A stretch of DNA of 64,000 bases from Bradyrhizobium niftali (GCF_004571025.1 NZ_SPQT01000001.1:930001-994000), one strand, 5' to 3'; positions 47,190 through 56,171 are shown, counted from the stretch's first letter. Program-made: numbers and translations. The notes: generated from the sequence alone by a model not told the origin.

Positions 47190-47978
47190 ATGAAAGCCGC
47201 TGAACTGTTTGACCTGTCCGGACATGTCGCCGTCGTTACAGGCGCTGCGTCTGGCCTTGGACTCGCGATTGCGCAAGTGATCGCAGCCAATGGAGGGCGG
47301 GTCGCGATGCTTGACATCGACGAGGGCAAATTGAAGCAGGCGGCGGCCGCCATCGACGAGGCCGGTGGAGCCGTTGAGACGTTCAGCGTCGATATAGCCG
47401 AGGCCGGCAAAGTCGAATCTGTCGTGGACGCTTACGCCGAAAGATATGGCCGGCTCGATTGTGTGTTTGCGAACGCAGGCGTGAGCGGTGGCCCCGGATA
47501 CGGCAAGCCCGAAGGCGAGCTCGAGGCGGCGTCCATGGAGCTTTGGGACGCCTGCCTTCGGGTCAACCTTGATGGCGCTTTTCGGACAATTCGCGTGGCG
47601 GCAAAACATATGAAGCCACGGCGGCAGGGATCGATCGTCGTGACGTCTTCCGTCGCGGCGCTGCACGCGTCGGCGCTGCCGAGTTACGGCTACCACGCGG
47701 CAAAGGCCGGCATCGCACAGGTGGTACGCGTCGCGGCTCTCGAGCTCGGTCCTCACAATGTGCGTGTCAATGCCATCGCGCCAGGCCCTTTTCGGACGAA
47801 TATCGCCAATGGCCGGATGCATACGCCCGAAGGTGCCGCGGCGTTCGCAGATACCGTGCCCTTAGGGCGGCTTGCCGAACTGGATGAAATCAAGGGGCTC
47901 GCGCTGCTGTTGGCATCGCCGGCTTCCACGTACATGACCGGCGCGATCATTCCGATCGACGGTGGAACGCAGGCCTGA
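47190..47978 (+). CDS. Short-chain dehydrogenase/reductase
   Basis: 262-residue classical SDR: AVVTGAASGLGLAIAQVI, Asp in MLDIDEG (NAD type), NAGVSGGPG, catalytic Ser in SSVAALHASALP and YHAAK, C-terminal MTGAIIPIDGGTQA. It resembles the preceding SDR and the truncated one at 60064. RBS CCAGGAGAG. Two SDRs in a row may handle two stereoisomers or two successive alcohols. Confidence 0.92.
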   Translation: MKAAELFDLSGHVAVVTGAASGLGLAIAQVIAANGGRVAMLDIDEGKLKQAAAAIDEAGGAVETFSVDIAEAGKVESVVDAYAERYGRLDCVFANAGVSGGPGYGKPEGELEAASMELWDACLRVNLDGAFRTIRVAAKHMKPRRQGSIVVTSSVAALHASALPSYGYHAAKAGIAQVVRVAALELGPHNVRVNAIAPGPFRTNIANGRMHTPEGAAAFADTVPLGRLAELDEIKGLALLLASPASTYMTGAIIPIDGGTQA

Positions 47979-48026
47979 GGGCCGCGCAATTAGAAAATAA
48001 ATATTTGGAAAATCAGGAGAGTGTTG

Positions 48027-49469
48027 ATGGATATCGGATTTATCGTTGACGGTGGTGCGGTTGCGGCCGAGGGAGGGCGGACTTTCGAGCGCAAGGATCC
48101 CATGACCGGTAAGGTCGCGACACGCGCGCCGGCGGCGACGCTCGCAGATGTCGAGAAGGTCGTCGCTGCTGCGGCCAAGGCGTTCGAGACCTGGTCAGAG
48201 ACAGGGCCCTCGCTACGTCGCGGCCTCCTTCTGAAGGCGGCTGATCTTATGGAGAGCCGAACCAATGAATTTATCAAGCTGATGCTAGAGGAGACCGGGG
48301 CGACGGCGCCTTGGGCTGGCTTCAATGTCCATCTCGCCGCCGGCATCTTGCGCGAAGCTGCAGCTCTCACCACCCAAATCACCGGCGAAGTCATTCCGTC
48401 CGATAAGCCCGGCATCTGGTCGATGGCTGTACGCCAGCCGGCCGGCGTCGTCCTCGGCATGGCGCCGTGGAACGCCCCGGTCATTCTCGGCACGCGGGCA
48501 ATCGCGGCGGCGCTCGCCTGCGGCAACACGGTCATCTTGCGTTCCTCAGAAACCTGTCCCGGAACGCATCATCTTATCGGCCAAGTTCTGAATGATGCTG
48601 GCTTCCCCAAAGGAGTCGTCAACGTCCTGTCGAATGCACCTCCGGATGCGCCCAAGATCGTCGAGGCGTTGATTTCCAATCCTGCCGTACGCCGGGTCAA
48701 TTTCACAGGCTCAACCAAAGTCGGTCGCATCATCGCCAAGCTCGCGGCGGAGCATCTCAAGCCTGCCCTGCTGGAACTTGGCGGCAAGGCGCCTTTGGTC
48801 GTTCTGGATGACGCTGATCTGGACCAAGCAGTCGATGCTGCGGCCTTCGGCGCTTTCATGAATCAGGGGCAGATCTGCATGTCCACGGAGCGCATTATTG
48901 TGGATCAGAAGATCGCCGATGCGTTCGTCGCCAAACTCGCGGCCAAGGCTTCGACATTGCCGGCTGGCGATCCGCGTGGGCATGTCGTCCTGGGATCGTT
49001 GGTCGATCTAGCGCCCGCCGAGCGTATGGATGCGCTCATCAAGGATGCTACCGGAAAGGGAGCGAAGATCGTCGCGGGCGGCAAGCGCAACGGAACGGTC
49101 GTGGAAGCCACCTTGCTCGACCACGTGACGTCGGAGATGAAAATCTACAACGAGGAATCGTTCGGACCCGTGAAATCGATCATTCGTGTCGCCGGCGTCG
49201 ATGAGGCCGTGCGCGTCGCCAACGACACTGAATACGGGCTGTCCGCTGCGATTTTCGGCCGCGATGTCTCCCGTGCCCTGACGATTGCGAAAGGTATCCA
49301 GAGCGGTATCTGCCACATCAATGGGCCGACCGTGGCCGATGAGGCTCAGATGCCATTCGGCGGCACAAAGGCCAGCGGGTACGGCCGCTTCGGCGGAAAG
49401 GCCGTCATCAACGAATTCACCGAGCTTCGTTGGATAACGATCGAAGGTCCGCAGCACTACCCGTTCTAA
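48027..49469 (+). CDS. Aromatic aldehyde dehydrogenase (vanillin/salicylaldehyde type)
   Basis: 480-residue paralogue of the dehydrogenase at 21954, with long identical stretches (MAVRQPAGVVLGMAPWNAP; LELGGKAPLVVLDDAD). Nucleophile Cys in QGQICMSTERI, base Glu in LELGG, C-terminal ICHINGPTVADEAQMPFGG. ATG with AGGAGAG is preferred over a GTG two codons earlier. As in the benzoylformate operon it is grouped with a ThDP enzyme and a ketopantoate-reductase-like protein, so oxidation of an aryl aldehyde is likely. Confidence 0.92.
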   Translation: MDIGFIVDGGAVAAEGGRTFERKDPMTGKVATRAPAATLADVEKVVAAAAKAFETWSETGPSLRRGLLLKAADLMESRTNEFIKLMLEETGATAPWAGFNVHLAAGILREAAALTTQITGEVIPSDKPGIWSMAVRQPAGVVLGMAPWNAPVILGTRAIAAALACGNTVILRSSETCPGTHHLIGQVLNDAGFPKGVVNVLSNAPPDAPKIVEALISNPAVRRVNFTGSTKVGRIIAKLAAEHLKPALLELGGKAPLVVLDDADLDQAVDAAAFGAFMNQGQICMSTERIIVDQKIADAFVAKLAAKASTLPAGDPRGHVVLGSLVDLAPAERMDALIKDATGKGAKIVAGGKRNGTVVEATLLDHVTSEMKIYNEESFGPVKSIIRVAGVDEAVRVANDTEYGLSAAIFGRDVSRALTIAKGIQSGICHINGPTVADEAQMPFGGTKASGYGRFGGKAVINEFTELRWITIEGPQHYPF

Positions 49470-49479
49470 GGGAAGACAA

Positions 49480-49529
49480 GGTCCAGCATGTTCATCGAAA
49501 AGCTCTCGACAATACCCGGGTGCTGGACC
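49480..49529. repeat. Perfect 9-bp inverted repeat with 32-base spacer
   Basis: GGTCCAGCA (49480-49488) and TGCTGGACC (49521-49529) are exact complements, starting ten bases after the aldehyde dehydrogenase stop. It may form a transcript stem that ends or protects the upstream mRNA. There is no T run. The rest of this 231-base gap shows no gene. Confidence 0.45.
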
Positions 49530-49700
49530 CGCTTGCACAAGACGATCAATCGTAGAGCGATCCCTTGAGCGCCTCAGCACAAAGAAGAGGCAGAGAAGGT
49601 AAGCGTCTCGTTGGGACTGCATGCGGGTAATCGCAATGCGACGCTAAAGCAGGGAGTGGGTGCATGAGGCGACGCTCGGACAGAAGATTGAGGATGATCG

Positions 49701-50633
49701 ATGAGGGTTGCTATTGTCGGATCCGGCGCAATCGGGCTGCTGTATGGTGGCTGGTTGCAGTCAGCGGGGTTGGATGTCGTATTCGTCACCCGGCCGGGTC
49801 GGCAAGCCGCGCTTGATGGAGCAACACTGACGGCCGAGGGGCGCCTTTCCTTTCGTCTTGAGCGCGTTTCCGCAGTTGGCGACGTCGCCAATGCGGGCAG
49901 CTTCGATGCCATTATTCTCGCCGTGAAGTTGTACGATCTCGCGGCCGCTGCCGCTCAGGCGTTACCTGCCTTGGCGCCGGCAGGTGCACTGGTTGCCGTC
50001 CAGAACGGTGTCAGCGCCTACGGCATTCTCCGCCCCCTTCTGGATCCGTCGAAGTTGGCCATTGGGCCGGTGTTTGCGGCCACGCGGCTTACGGGATCTT
50101 CATCGGTTGCTTATGCCGGTGCCGATCGGGTGACCCTAGGAAATCCGGAATGCAAGGTCTCACCAGCCGTTGATGAACTCGTTCGACGCTGGGCGAGCGT
50201 TGGTGTCACCGCTGAGATAGCTGAAGATATCGATGACGTCATTTGGACAAAGTTTTTAGGCTTCGCTACCAATGCGGCGCTGACATCGCTCGGGCGCCTT
50301 CCGGCCGGCGTCGTCTATCACACGCCGGAACTCGTCGAACTTGCCAAGCAGTCGATCCGCGAAGTTGCAAGCGTGGGCCGAGCCGAAGGCATTGCGATCA
50401 CCGGCGATGCAGAAGAGATGACCCTGAGAATCCTTCAAAGCTTGCCGCCGGCGACGGTTGCGTCGATGCGCCAAGATCTGGATGCTGGCAAGAGGCTCGA
50501 ACTCGATTTCATTAGCGGTGAGATCGACCGGTTGGGCCACAAGCATGGCATAGCAACGCCGCTGCATAGTCTCGCATATCGACTTCTGCAGCCATTCCGC
50601 GATGGTGCGCCGACGGCGGCCCCACGGGCTTGA
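49701..50633 (+). CDS. Ketopantoate-reductase-family dehydrogenase
   Basis: 310 residues. Rossmann motif AIVGSGAIGLLYGGWL, catalytic Lys in VIWTKFLGFATNAAL and Glu in DLDAGKRLELDFISGEI, all as in PanE and in D-mandelate dehydrogenases of this family. It is the second intact copy in the window. Position behind an aromatic aldehyde dehydrogenase and before a flavin hydroxylase suggests a 2-hydroxyacid dehydrogenase in an aromatic pathway; that is inference. GAGG seven bases before the ATG. Confidence 0.85.
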   Translation: MRVAIVGSGAIGLLYGGWLQSAGLDVVFVTRPGRQAALDGATLTAEGRLSFRLERVSAVGDVANAGSFDAIILAVKLYDLAAAAAQALPALAPAGALVAVQNGVSAYGILRPLLDPSKLAIGPVFAATRLTGSSSVAYAGADRVTLGNPECKVSPAVDELVRRWASVGVTAEIAEDIDDVIWTKFLGFATNAALTSLGRLPAGVVYHTPELVELAKQSIREVASVGRAEGIAITGDAEEMTLRILQSLPPATVASMRQDLDAGKRLELDFISGEIDRLGHKHGIATPLHSLAYRLLQPFRDGAPTAAPRA

Positions 50634-50704
50634 GCGAAGCGTGACGGCTAGGCGTCGATCGCAAAAAGAAGCAGTCACGCCTGTAGGAAATAGAAGAGGC
50701 ATTT

Positions 50705-51889
50705 ATGTCGGTTGAAGAAAGAGTCGCCATCGTGGGCGCCGGCCCGGTTGGTTTGCTAAGCGCTCTCGGGCTCGCCCAGGCGGGCATCCCGGTTGTCGTC
50801 ATCGAGCATGCATCGGAAATCATCGCCTCCCCGCGCGCGATAGTTTATCACTGGTCTGTACTTGAGGGCCTCAACCGGCTTGGCTTGCTTGAAGAGGCGT
50901 TGGACGTCGGGTTCGCCAAGCAGGACTATACCTACCTGGATTTCGCGACCGGCGAGAAAATCAATTACAGCCTGGACGTTCTCGACGGTCGGACACCTTT
51001 CCCTTTCAATCTCCATCTCGGCCAAAACCTACTTGCCGAAATTGCGTTGCGCCGACTCCAGCAGTTTCCGCATGCCGAGGTTCGCTGGGGTGTGACAATG
51101 CGCGATCTGATGCAAGATGGCAGCGGGGTCACTCTCTCAGTTGACGGCCCTGAGGGCCCTTCCAAACTCCGTGCCGGCTGGGTCATCGGCGCCGATGGCG
51201 CGACGAGCAACGTTCGAAGGGCCCTGCATCTGGAGTTCGATGGTATCACATGGCCGAAACGGTTTATCGCGGCCAACGTCCGGCACGATTTTTCGAAGCA
51301 CGGCTACGCGCGCACCACTTTTCTGATTCACCCAACCCATGGCGCAATCATCGTAAAGCTCGATAAAGACGATCTGTGGCGCTGCACCTACAGCGAGCCG
51401 CTCGATCTACCCGAGGAAAGCATCGCCGAGCGTATGACCGCGTACTTTGACGTCATCCTTCCGGGAGCGCGCGACATTGAGGTCGTTGCCTTTGCACCTT
51501 ATCGCATGCATCAGCGGGCAGCCGAGCGGTTCCGTGTTGGCAGAGTGTTGCTGGCTGGCGATGCAGCGCATGCAACGAATCCCAGCGGCGCCTACGGGCT
51601 CACATCGGGATTGTTCGACGCATTTGCGCTCTACGAGGCACTGGCTGCTGTCGTTCGTGGCGATGTCGAGGACTCGATCCTCGATCGCTACGCCGAGGAG
51701 CGCCGCCGCATCTTCCTTGAGGTCGTCTCGCCCGCGGCGGTCGACAACAAGCGGATCATCTTCGACACGGCAGATCCGGAGCAGCACGAGGCCAATCTCA
51801 TCCGCTTGCGCCGTCTGACAGATAAGGAGGTGCTGCTCGACCGGCTTATGCTGACGGTGCGAATGCGCAGCGAGGCGAGACCTCAGTAG
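50705..51889 (+). CDS. FAD-dependent aromatic hydroxylase (PHBH/UbiH group)
   Basis: 394-residue single-component flavoprotein monooxygenase. FAD motifs: VGAGPVGLLSALGLAQAGIPVVVIE (GxGxxG), IGADGATSNVRRAL (DG) and VLLAGDAAHATNPSGAYGLTSG (GD). Such enzymes hydroxylate phenolic acids using NAD(P)H and O2. PFNLHLGQNLLAEIALRRLQ is shared with a broken relative at the right edge of the window. In the final GD motif the usual GxGxN is GAYGLTSG, a mild deviation. Probably the ring hydroxylation step of the operon's pathway. Confidence 0.9.
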   Translation: MSVEERVAIVGAGPVGLLSALGLAQAGIPVVVIEHASEIIASPRAIVYHWSVLEGLNRLGLLEEALDVGFAKQDYTYLDFATGEKINYSLDVLDGRTPFPFNLHLGQNLLAEIALRRLQQFPHAEVRWGVTMRDLMQDGSGVTLSVDGPEGPSKLRAGWVIGADGATSNVRRALHLEFDGITWPKRFIAANVRHDFSKHGYARTTFLIHPTHGAIIVKLDKDDLWRCTYSEPLDLPEESIAERMTAYFDVILPGARDIEVVAFAPYRMHQRAAERFRVGRVLLAGDAAHATNPSGAYGLTSGLFDAFALYEALAAVVRGDVEDSILDRYAEERRRIFLEVVSPAAVDNKRIIFDTADPEQHEANLIRLRRLTDKEVLLDRLMLTVRMRSEARPQ

Positions 51890-52136
51890 CGCCTGAAGGT
51901 CAAGTCTCTGTTCGACGCACTGAAGCGTAGATGACGCGCCTCTTCAACGAGTTCGGCTTCGAGGCAGCCGGCTCGTTCCGGCTCGTTCGCGAGCAGATCG
52001 ACGGCAGCTTCCTCCTGGGGGCCAAATGAAGACATAGCGTGCGCAGAGCATTGTTGTTATAACGAACTATTCTTCATCACCACGAGGCGCATATTGCGCT
52101 GCAGCGGGCCCCGTCAGACTACACGCGGAGCATGAG
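51890..52136. other. Gap before the AraC pair, with an unassigned small open frame
   Basis: A 32-codon frame on the plus strand (51931-52029, RLFNEFGFEAAGSFRLVREQ in its middle) has good codon use and may be the tail of a lost gene, but its family was not recognised. The remainder, AT-richer around 52060-52080, probably holds the promoter of the AraC gene. Confidence 0.35.
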
Positions 52137-52997
52137 ATGGAAGGAAAGCGCGAGTTTAGAGGCTCCGATACTCACGGTGTTCTGCAACGGTTTGGGGCCG
52201 ACATCCGTGCAACGAGTGAGGGGCATGGATGGTCTTCGATTTACGCGTCGATCCAAAGGGAGAACCCCTTCGAGGGGCGGTTCGAAGCGATCGCTGACGA
52301 CCTGATTGTGTTGCACCGTAGCGGCCCCGTGCAAACGACCTTTGCATCAGGAGGGCACGTCACTTCACGTTGCATTCCAAAAGGAAGCATCTTTTTTTTG
52401 CCGGCAGGTCATGCGTGCGAGGTGGGATTGCACGGGGCGCTGGATACTCTCCATATTTATCTCCGCGCAAACTTAGTTTCTGTCCACAGTGTTACACCGC
52501 TGCTGGTGGAACGGGACGTGGTTATCCAGCATCTGGCGCAGGCGGTTGAGCAGGCGGTTTGCGAGAATGTCTCGAATTCAGATCTCTTCATCGATCCGAT
52601 AGCGCGAGCGCTCGCGGACAGGGTCTCTGCGATTAGCAGGAGTAGCGAACCCTGGCAGGTTCAGACCGCTGGGCTGCCGGACTACGAACTTCGGCGCCTT
52701 AACGACTTCATAGAAGCCAATCTTGAGAGTGAGATTACCCTTGCTGCGATGGCCAGCGCGTGCGGCATTGGCACAAAGTCTTTCGTTCGGGCTTTTGCAG
52801 CCACGACAGGCAAGTCACCGTACCAATATGTGATTGCGGCACGTGTCGAACGGGCCAAGCGCTTGATCGAGCAAGACCAGGAAGGCCTCGCTGAGATAGC
52901 ACTCCGGTGTGGCTTCTCCCATCAGGAACACTTGACGCGTGCCTTCCGCAGGCTGACGGGTCAAACGCCGGGTCGGTACCGTCGCAGCGTCAACTGA
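52137..52997 (+). CDS. AraC-family transcriptional regulator (first of a tandem pair)
   Basis: 286 residues. The C-terminal pair of helix-turn-helix motifs is typical: ITLAAMASACGIGTKSFVRAFAATTGKSPYQYV and LAEIALRCGFSHQEHLTRAFRRLTGQTPGRYRR. The N-terminal half is a ligand domain. It resembles the following AraC gene along its length (GWSSIYASIQRENPFEGRFEA versus GWSTMFASVQREEPFRGRFEA). It precedes the FMN-reductase/hydroxylase region and probably activates it. Confidence 0.92.
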   Translation: MEGKREFRGSDTHGVLQRFGADIRATSEGHGWSSIYASIQRENPFEGRFEAIADDLIVLHRSGPVQTTFASGGHVTSRCIPKGSIFFLPAGHACEVGLHGALDTLHIYLRANLVSVHSVTPLLVERDVVIQHLAQAVEQAVCENVSNSDLFIDPIARALADRVSAISRSSEPWQVQTAGLPDYELRRLNDFIEANLESEITLAAMASACGIGTKSFVRAFAATTGKSPYQYVIAARVERAKRLIEQDQEGLAEIALRCGFSHQEHLTRAFRRLTGQTPGRYRRSVN

Positions 52998-53013
52998 CAA
53001 GCAGCCAGGGCCA

Positions 53014-53949
53014 ATGCAGAAACGCTCCGATCCACCATCGCCAGCCGCAGCGCAAAATGAGCATACCATGCGGCCTTTCGACGGTGGCGAGGTCCACTCC
53101 GTGCTGCGACAGTTCGCCGTGAAACCCGAGGCATCCAGCGCGGGGCTCGGCTGGTCGACGATGTTCGCATCGGTTCAGCGGGAAGAGCCGTTCAGAGGCC
53201 GCTTCGAAGCCAATGGCAACGCCCTGCTGGTGACTGCGGCGAGTGGACCAGTCGATGTTACCTATCGGATCGACGGGCGTGTTGTATCCAGGCATTTGCA
53301 GGAGAAGGGGATCTTTTTCCTGCCGCCGCGCCGCGACTGTGAGGTGACGCTAAATACGCCGTTGGATTCGGTCCACGTGTACCTGCGTCCCGAATTGTTT
53401 TCTGCCTCTGAAGATAAAGCGCAGAACTCCGATTTTGGCCTCTTGCCTTTGTTGGGTGAGCCGGAGCCAGTAACCTGCAATCTCCTGGCCGTGGTGGAAG
53501 AAATGGTGCGCGAGGGTGATACCTCGTGTTCCCTTCTGGCCGATTCAATTGCGCATGCAATAGCCAATCGCCTTGTCGTCCTCAATGCACGGGAGCGGAA
53601 AGCGCCGTGTGCTGTGGAACGCGGACTGAGTCCACGTAGCGTCCGCTCGATTCGTGATTTTGTCGAAGCCAATATCGCGGATTGCATCAAGCTGGACGAT
53701 TTGGCCGCGATCTGCGGCGTAAGCCCCGAGTACTTCATACGGGTGTTCAAGTCTTCGCTGGGCGTGTCTCCTCACCGCTACGTTGTGGGGGTGCGAATTC
53801 ATCACGCGAAGCTGCTCCTGACCGATCCAAACATTGGGCTTGCGGAAGTCGCAAGGCAATGCGGGTTTGCGCACCAGCAGCATTTCACGAACACGTTCCG
53901 TCGGATGACCGGCTTGTCGCCGGGCGCTTACCGACGGGCGATGAATTAA
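53014..53949 (+). CDS. AraC-family transcriptional regulator (second of a tandem pair)
   Basis: 311 residues with C-terminal helix-turn-helix pair IKLDDLAAICGVSPEYFIRVFKSSLGVSPHRYV and LAEVARQCGFAHQQHFTNTFRRMTGLSPGAYRRAMN. Paralogue of the gene 16 bases upstream, a tandem duplication that has diverged strongly. The first ATG has a weak AGGG; an ATG at 53068 is an alternative start that would remove a poorly conserved N-terminal stretch. Confidence 0.9.
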   Translation: MQKRSDPPSPAAAQNEHTMRPFDGGEVHSVLRQFAVKPEASSAGLGWSTMFASVQREEPFRGRFEANGNALLVTAASGPVDVTYRIDGRVVSRHLQEKGIFFLPPRRDCEVTLNTPLDSVHVYLRPELFSASEDKAQNSDFGLLPLLGEPEPVTCNLLAVVEEMVREGDTSCSLLADSIAHAIANRLVVLNARERKAPCAVERGLSPRSVRSIRDFVEANIADCIKLDDLAAICGVSPEYFIRVFKSSLGVSPHRYVVGVRIHHAKLLLTDPNIGLAEVARQCGFAHQQHFTNTFRRMTGLSPGAYRRAMN

Positions 53950-54248
53950 GATCTCCACGATCAGCCTTTCCGATCTGAACGCTGGCTCGCTTCCTGTAAA
54001 CGAAGCGGACAGTTTGTGTCAGTTTCCTGCAAACCGGTCCGGTTTGTGCAGGCTTAGCCACCCGGCATGCCCTAGTTTCACCTCACGAAGAGGCGCCAGA
54101 CGCAATCACGGCGCCCACGATAGGGAGAGAGGCGCATGGCATTGTTCGATGCCGGGCGAGGGTGCTCGCATATCCGAATTGGCCGGCCTTTGCTTGAGGA
54201 GCCCTGGACCTCGGTTGGCCGTGCTGCGCAGGAAAGCGGGCCGCTGCG
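53950..54248. other. Control region between the AraC pair and the FMN reductase
   Basis: No gene is supported in these 299 bases. The notable feature is the repeat/palindrome block at 54012-54048, described separately. A promoter for the reductase-transporter-hydroxylase run is expected in its right half. Confidence 0.45.
54012..54048 (+). promoter_or_regulatory. GTTTGTG direct repeats and a 15-bp palindrome, candidate AraC site
   Basis: GTTTGTG occurs twice (54012-54018 and 54042-54048), 30 bases or about three helical turns apart. The second copy overlaps a perfect palindrome AAACCGG-T-CCGGTTT (54031-54045). Direct repeats on one face of the helix are the normal AraC-type layout, and the block lies just after two AraC genes and 200 bases before the reductase. 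Function inferred. Confidence 0.5.
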
Positions 54249-54878
54249 ATGAAAGACTGGTCTCCGTTCGTGGTCGGGATCGGCGGAACGTTGCGCGACG
54301 GCTCGTCCTCGGAGCGGGCGCTCCGCCTGGCTTTGACGGAAGCCGCGCGGCTCGGTGCGAAAACGCAGATCTTCGCCGGGCAATCGTTAAATCTTCCGCA
54401 CTACGACAGCATTGAACGTACGGAGCGTGCGACGGCGTTGGTCGAAGCACTACGCGCAGCAGACGGAGTCATCATTGCTACCCCAAGCTATCATGGCTCG
54501 ATCTCCGGCCTGGTCAAGAACGCAATAGACTACACCGAGGATCTCAGCGCCGATGCGCGCGGCTATCTTGCCGGACGCGCGGTCGGCGCCATCGTATGCG
54601 CGGGCGGAGCCCAAGCCATGGGCGCGACGCTGGGGACTTTGCGGACCATTGTTCACGCGCTGCGCGGTTGGCCGACTCCATTTTCAGCGGTGATTAACAC
54701 CGCCCAGAGGCCATTTTCCGCAGATGGTGCGTGCAGTGATCCGATCATAGCGCAACAGCTTGCATTCGTGGCCGAGCAGGTCGTCGAGTTCGCGAGAATG
54801 CGGCGGCTATATGAGAGCCGGCCCAATGGACTCTCGCCTCAAGAAGTATCAGAAGCCGCGCCGGCGCAATGCGCATAG
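54249..54878 (+). CDS. NADPH-dependent FMN reductase
   Basis: 209-residue flavodoxin-fold reductase. VVGIGGTLRDGSSSERALRLAL is the FMN-phosphate loop; IIATPSYHGSISGLVKNAIDYTEDL contains the conserved YHGSxxxxxKNxxD of the SsuE/ArsH-like group. It would supply reduced flavin to a partner monooxygenase; the acyl-CoA-dehydrogenase-fold hydroxylase 1.3 kb downstream is the obvious client. The ribosome-binding site is weak. Confidence 0.88.
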   Translation: MKDWSPFVVGIGGTLRDGSSSERALRLALTEAARLGAKTQIFAGQSLNLPHYDSIERTERATALVEALRAADGVIIATPSYHGSISGLVKNAIDYTEDLSADARGYLAGRAVGAIVCAGGAQAMGATLGTLRTIVHALRGWPTPFSAVINTAQRPFSADGACSDPIIAQQLAFVAEQVVEFARMRRLYESRPNGLSPQEVSEAAPAQCA

Positions 54879-54923
54879 AGCGCGGCCATAAACAACCGGA
54901 ACGGGAAACACTAGGGAGGAATC

Positions 54924-56171
54924 ATGAACAAGAATCGCATCTTTAGTTATGAAAATCTCGTTGTCGTCTTGATGGGAGCCGCGTTTGGATTCGTATTTTT
55001 CGACCGTCTGGCGCTGAACTTTCTATCTCCATTTCTGGTGCCTGAGCTGCAGCTGAATAACACTCAGCTGGGTGCCCTCGCGGGTGGTCTGGCGCTGACC
55101 TGGGCAATCGCCGGCTATGCCGTTGGCACTCTTTCGGACTATTTTCAAAATCGTAAAACACTCCTTGTCTGCGCGATAGTGATCTTCTCGATCTGCTCGG
55201 TAGGATCCGGTCTCGCCAATTCGTTTCTGACGTTGCTTGCCGCGCGCCTCGTTATGGGATTTGCGGAAGGACCTGTACTTCCGATCGCGCAATCGATCAT
55301 GGCTGCGGAATCGTCGGAGCACCGCCGCGGCTTCAACATGGGCGTTTTGCAGAATTTCTTCAGCGCGCTCCTAAGTAATTTTGCCGCTCCTCTGGTGCTC
55401 GTGGCAATTGGGCAGATCTACGGCTGGAGAAGTGCTTTCTACATTGCGGCAGTGCCCGGCTTTGTGGTGGCGGCCCTGATTGTCGCATTTATCCGTGAAC
55501 CCTCGTCGGGTGCCGCTCCGATATCGGCTGCGGCAGCGCGCAACACGATTCCGCTTTTGACGATGCTGAAACATCGCAATATCTGGGTTTGCGCGATCGT
55601 GAGCTGCCTGATGGTGTCGTGGCTCCTGATTCAGATAACGTTCCTTCCGATCTACCTGGTGCAGGTTCGCGGTTTGTCGCCCAGCGCGATGAGCGTTGCC
55701 GTGGCCGCGACTGGTATCGCAACGGCCGCGTCTTCAATCATCGTACCGGCGCTGTCGGATCGCTTTGGCCGCCGTCCGATTCTCATCCTGTCAGGCTTCG
55801 TTGCCGTGATTGCTCCGTTGACAACCGTAATGTTCGACGGACCTTTGCCTTTGATGGTGTTGCTCATGGGGGTCGGCAATCTGGCGATTGGCAGCTTCTC
55901 GTTGTTCATGGCCACTGTGCCGTCCGAGACAATCCCGCGGACCCATGTTGCTACTGCGCTTGGCTTCATCATGGGGGTTGGCGAGCTCGCGGGCGGCTTC
56001 GCTGGCCCGGCCCTCGCCGGGATCGCTTCCGACGTGTTCGGTCCGTCCAGCTCGATGTGGATCGCCGCTACGCTTTGTATCTGTGCAGGCTTGCTTTGCC
56101 TGATGCTGGACGAGACCGCGCCGCGGGTGCTCGAGCGCCACAAAAGAATGATTGTGAGTTCGCCGGCATAA
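54924..56171 (+). CDS. MFS transporter (anion:cation symporter-like)
   Basis: 415-residue twelve-helix permease. Helix 1 FGFVFFDRLALNFLSPFLVPEL, helix 2-3 loop GTLSDYFQNRKT, and the second half repeat PALSDRFGRRPILIL. The layout resembles ACS-family transporters of sugar acids and aromatic acids. AGGGAGGAATC precedes the ATG. Its place between an FMN reductase and a flavin hydroxylase suggests it imports the hydroxylase substrate. Confidence 0.9.
   Translation: MNKNRIFSYENLVVVLMGAAFGFVFFDRLALNFLSPFLVPELQLNNTQLGALAGGLALTWAIAGYAVGTLSDYFQNRKTLLVCAIVIFSICSVGSGLANSFLTLLAARLVMGFAEGPVLPIAQSIMAAESSEHRRGFNMGVLQNFFSALLSNFAAPLVLVAIGQIYGWRSAFYIAAVPGFVVAALIVAFIREPSSGAAPISAAAARNTIPLLTMLKHRNIWVCAIVSCLMVSWLLIQITFLPIYLVQVRGLSPSAMSVAVAATGIATAASSIIVPALSDRFGRRPILILSGFVAVIAPLTTVMFDGPLPLMVLLMGVGNLAIGSFSLFMATVPSETIPRTHVATALGFIMGVGELAGGFAGPALAGIASDVFGPSSSMWIAATLCICAGLLCLMLDETAPRVLERHKRMIVSSPA

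Noticed and set aside
51931..52029. A 32-codon open frame with acceptable codon use
   Set aside because: No ribosome-binding site and no recognised family; mentioned only in the gap description.
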